This document shows positions 4,820-5,114 of a stretch of DNA of 5,114 bases, in pieces. The stretch is from Atribacterota bacterium (lineage in GTDB: Bacteria > Atribacterota > Phoenicimicrobiia > Phoenicimicrobiales > Stramentimicrobiaceae). The translations under genes were made by a program, and so were the position numbers. Location of the stretch: assembly GCA_028696495.1 (NCBI GenBank), contig JAQVGY010000019.1, forward strand, positions 6,548-11,661, in the 5' to 3' direction. Within the stretch, counting starts at the first letter, position 1, and each line of letters opens with the position of its first letter. A model generated the notes under the pieces. That model made no database searches. It was not told the origin of the DNA and worked only from the letters and a program-made list of their open reading frames with translations.

Positions 4820-5114
4820 AAAAATCAGGTGAGAAAAAAGAGAAAAGAAAGAACAGTTTAAATAGATTTATGTACCTTGCTATAGTTTTGGTTTATTTTA
4901 TCTACATCATTTATTCGTATATATTTCAAATCTCCTCAGGAATTGAAATGGGTGCCACCTTAGTATCTTTTGTATTTTCTATGGGTAAAATATTACCCTG
5001 TGCTTTTATTATAATTGGCTTATTTGAGGTCTGGATTCCCAGGGAAAAAGTTGAAAAACATCTGGGATATCAAGGTGGTTTGGGTGGATATATCTGGGCA
5101 ATTATTTTAGCAGG
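4816..5114 (+). CDS. half-permease, second subunit (3' end outside window)
   Basis: Starts at the ATG inside the ATGA overlap with the previous gene and runs open to the window edge (99 full codons). The N-terminus is a very basic tail (KKSGEKKEKRKNSLNR, 2-17), followed by spans at about 19-39 and 47-73. The segment IPREKVEKHLGYQGGLGGY (74-92) then WAIILAG lines up with PQEKIITYLNYGSDMVN then ILAALIG of the first subunit (P-x-E-K, then L-x-Y, then a small-residue helix). This shows that the two genes encode related halves of one transporter, as expected for the internal pseudo-symmetry of PF03773 permeases. No separate ribosome site precedes it; translation most likely restarts from the upstream stop. 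Confidence 0.75.
   Translation, partial: MKKSGEKKEKRKNSLNRFMYLAIVLVYFIYIIYSYIFQISSGIEMGATLVSFVFSMGKILPCAFIIIGLFEVWIPREKVEKHLGYQGGLGGYIWAIILA

Overview
The window is A+T-rich DNA (by eye about two thirds A+T) with strong Shine-Dalgarno sites, near-consensus sigma-70/A-type promoters and U-tailed hairpin terminators. All recognised genes lie on the + strand. The gene content (divergent PAP/DUF212 membrane protein, rubrerythrin-VIT1 fusion, secreted M20 amidohydrolase, split permease, small 4-OT-like tautomerase) suggests an anaerobic or microaerophilic low-GC bacterium, such as a Firmicutes/Halanaerobiales-like or Atribacterota-like lineage. That placement is inference; there is no rRNA or other marker gene here.

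Layout. 1-168 is A+T-rich sequence with no convincing gene. A near-perfect promoter (169-197) drives a 61-residue 4-oxalocrotonate-tautomerase-like enzyme (272-460, GTG start). It is followed after a short gap by a divergent-PAP (DUF212/YuiD-type) membrane protein whose Shine-Dalgarno site and family length place the start at an AUA codon at 514, not at the first ATG (613). Next is a rubrerythrin-VIT1 fusion, a probable Fe/Mn exporter (1089-1976). The 529-base gap 1977-2505 is the most interesting part of the window. After it come a secreted M20-family amidohydrolase (2506-4005), a very long perfect hairpin (4042-4100), a promoter with an overlapping palindrome (4215-4255), and two translationally coupled half-permease genes (4337-4819, and 4816 to the window edge).

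Main finding. The 1977-2505 gap carries what looks like a complete, classical ribosome-mediated attenuator. It has a consensus -35 promoter, a 34-codon leader ORF (2138-2242) with the codon run Tyr-Phe-Phe-Phe-Tyr-Phe, an antiterminator pairing of 14 out of 15 bases, and a mutually exclusive intrinsic terminator with a U-tract. A second terminator follows at once, and its 5' arm can pair with the 3' arm of the first. The system has the form of a Phe/Tyr-starvation switch, yet the next gene is not an aromatic-amino-acid biosynthesis gene. It is a signal-peptide-bearing M20 amidohydrolase. Either the switch controls an extracellular scavenging hydrolase, or the original target gene has been lost. 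A strong Shine-Dalgarno site followed by AUG-UAA (2375-2395) lies between the terminators and the M20 gene and fits either reading.

How the genes may work together. The tautomerase and DUF212 gene probably share a transcript. The iron exporter, the amidohydrolase and the permease pair each seem to have their own control region. No direct metabolic link among the five loci can be shown from the sequence.
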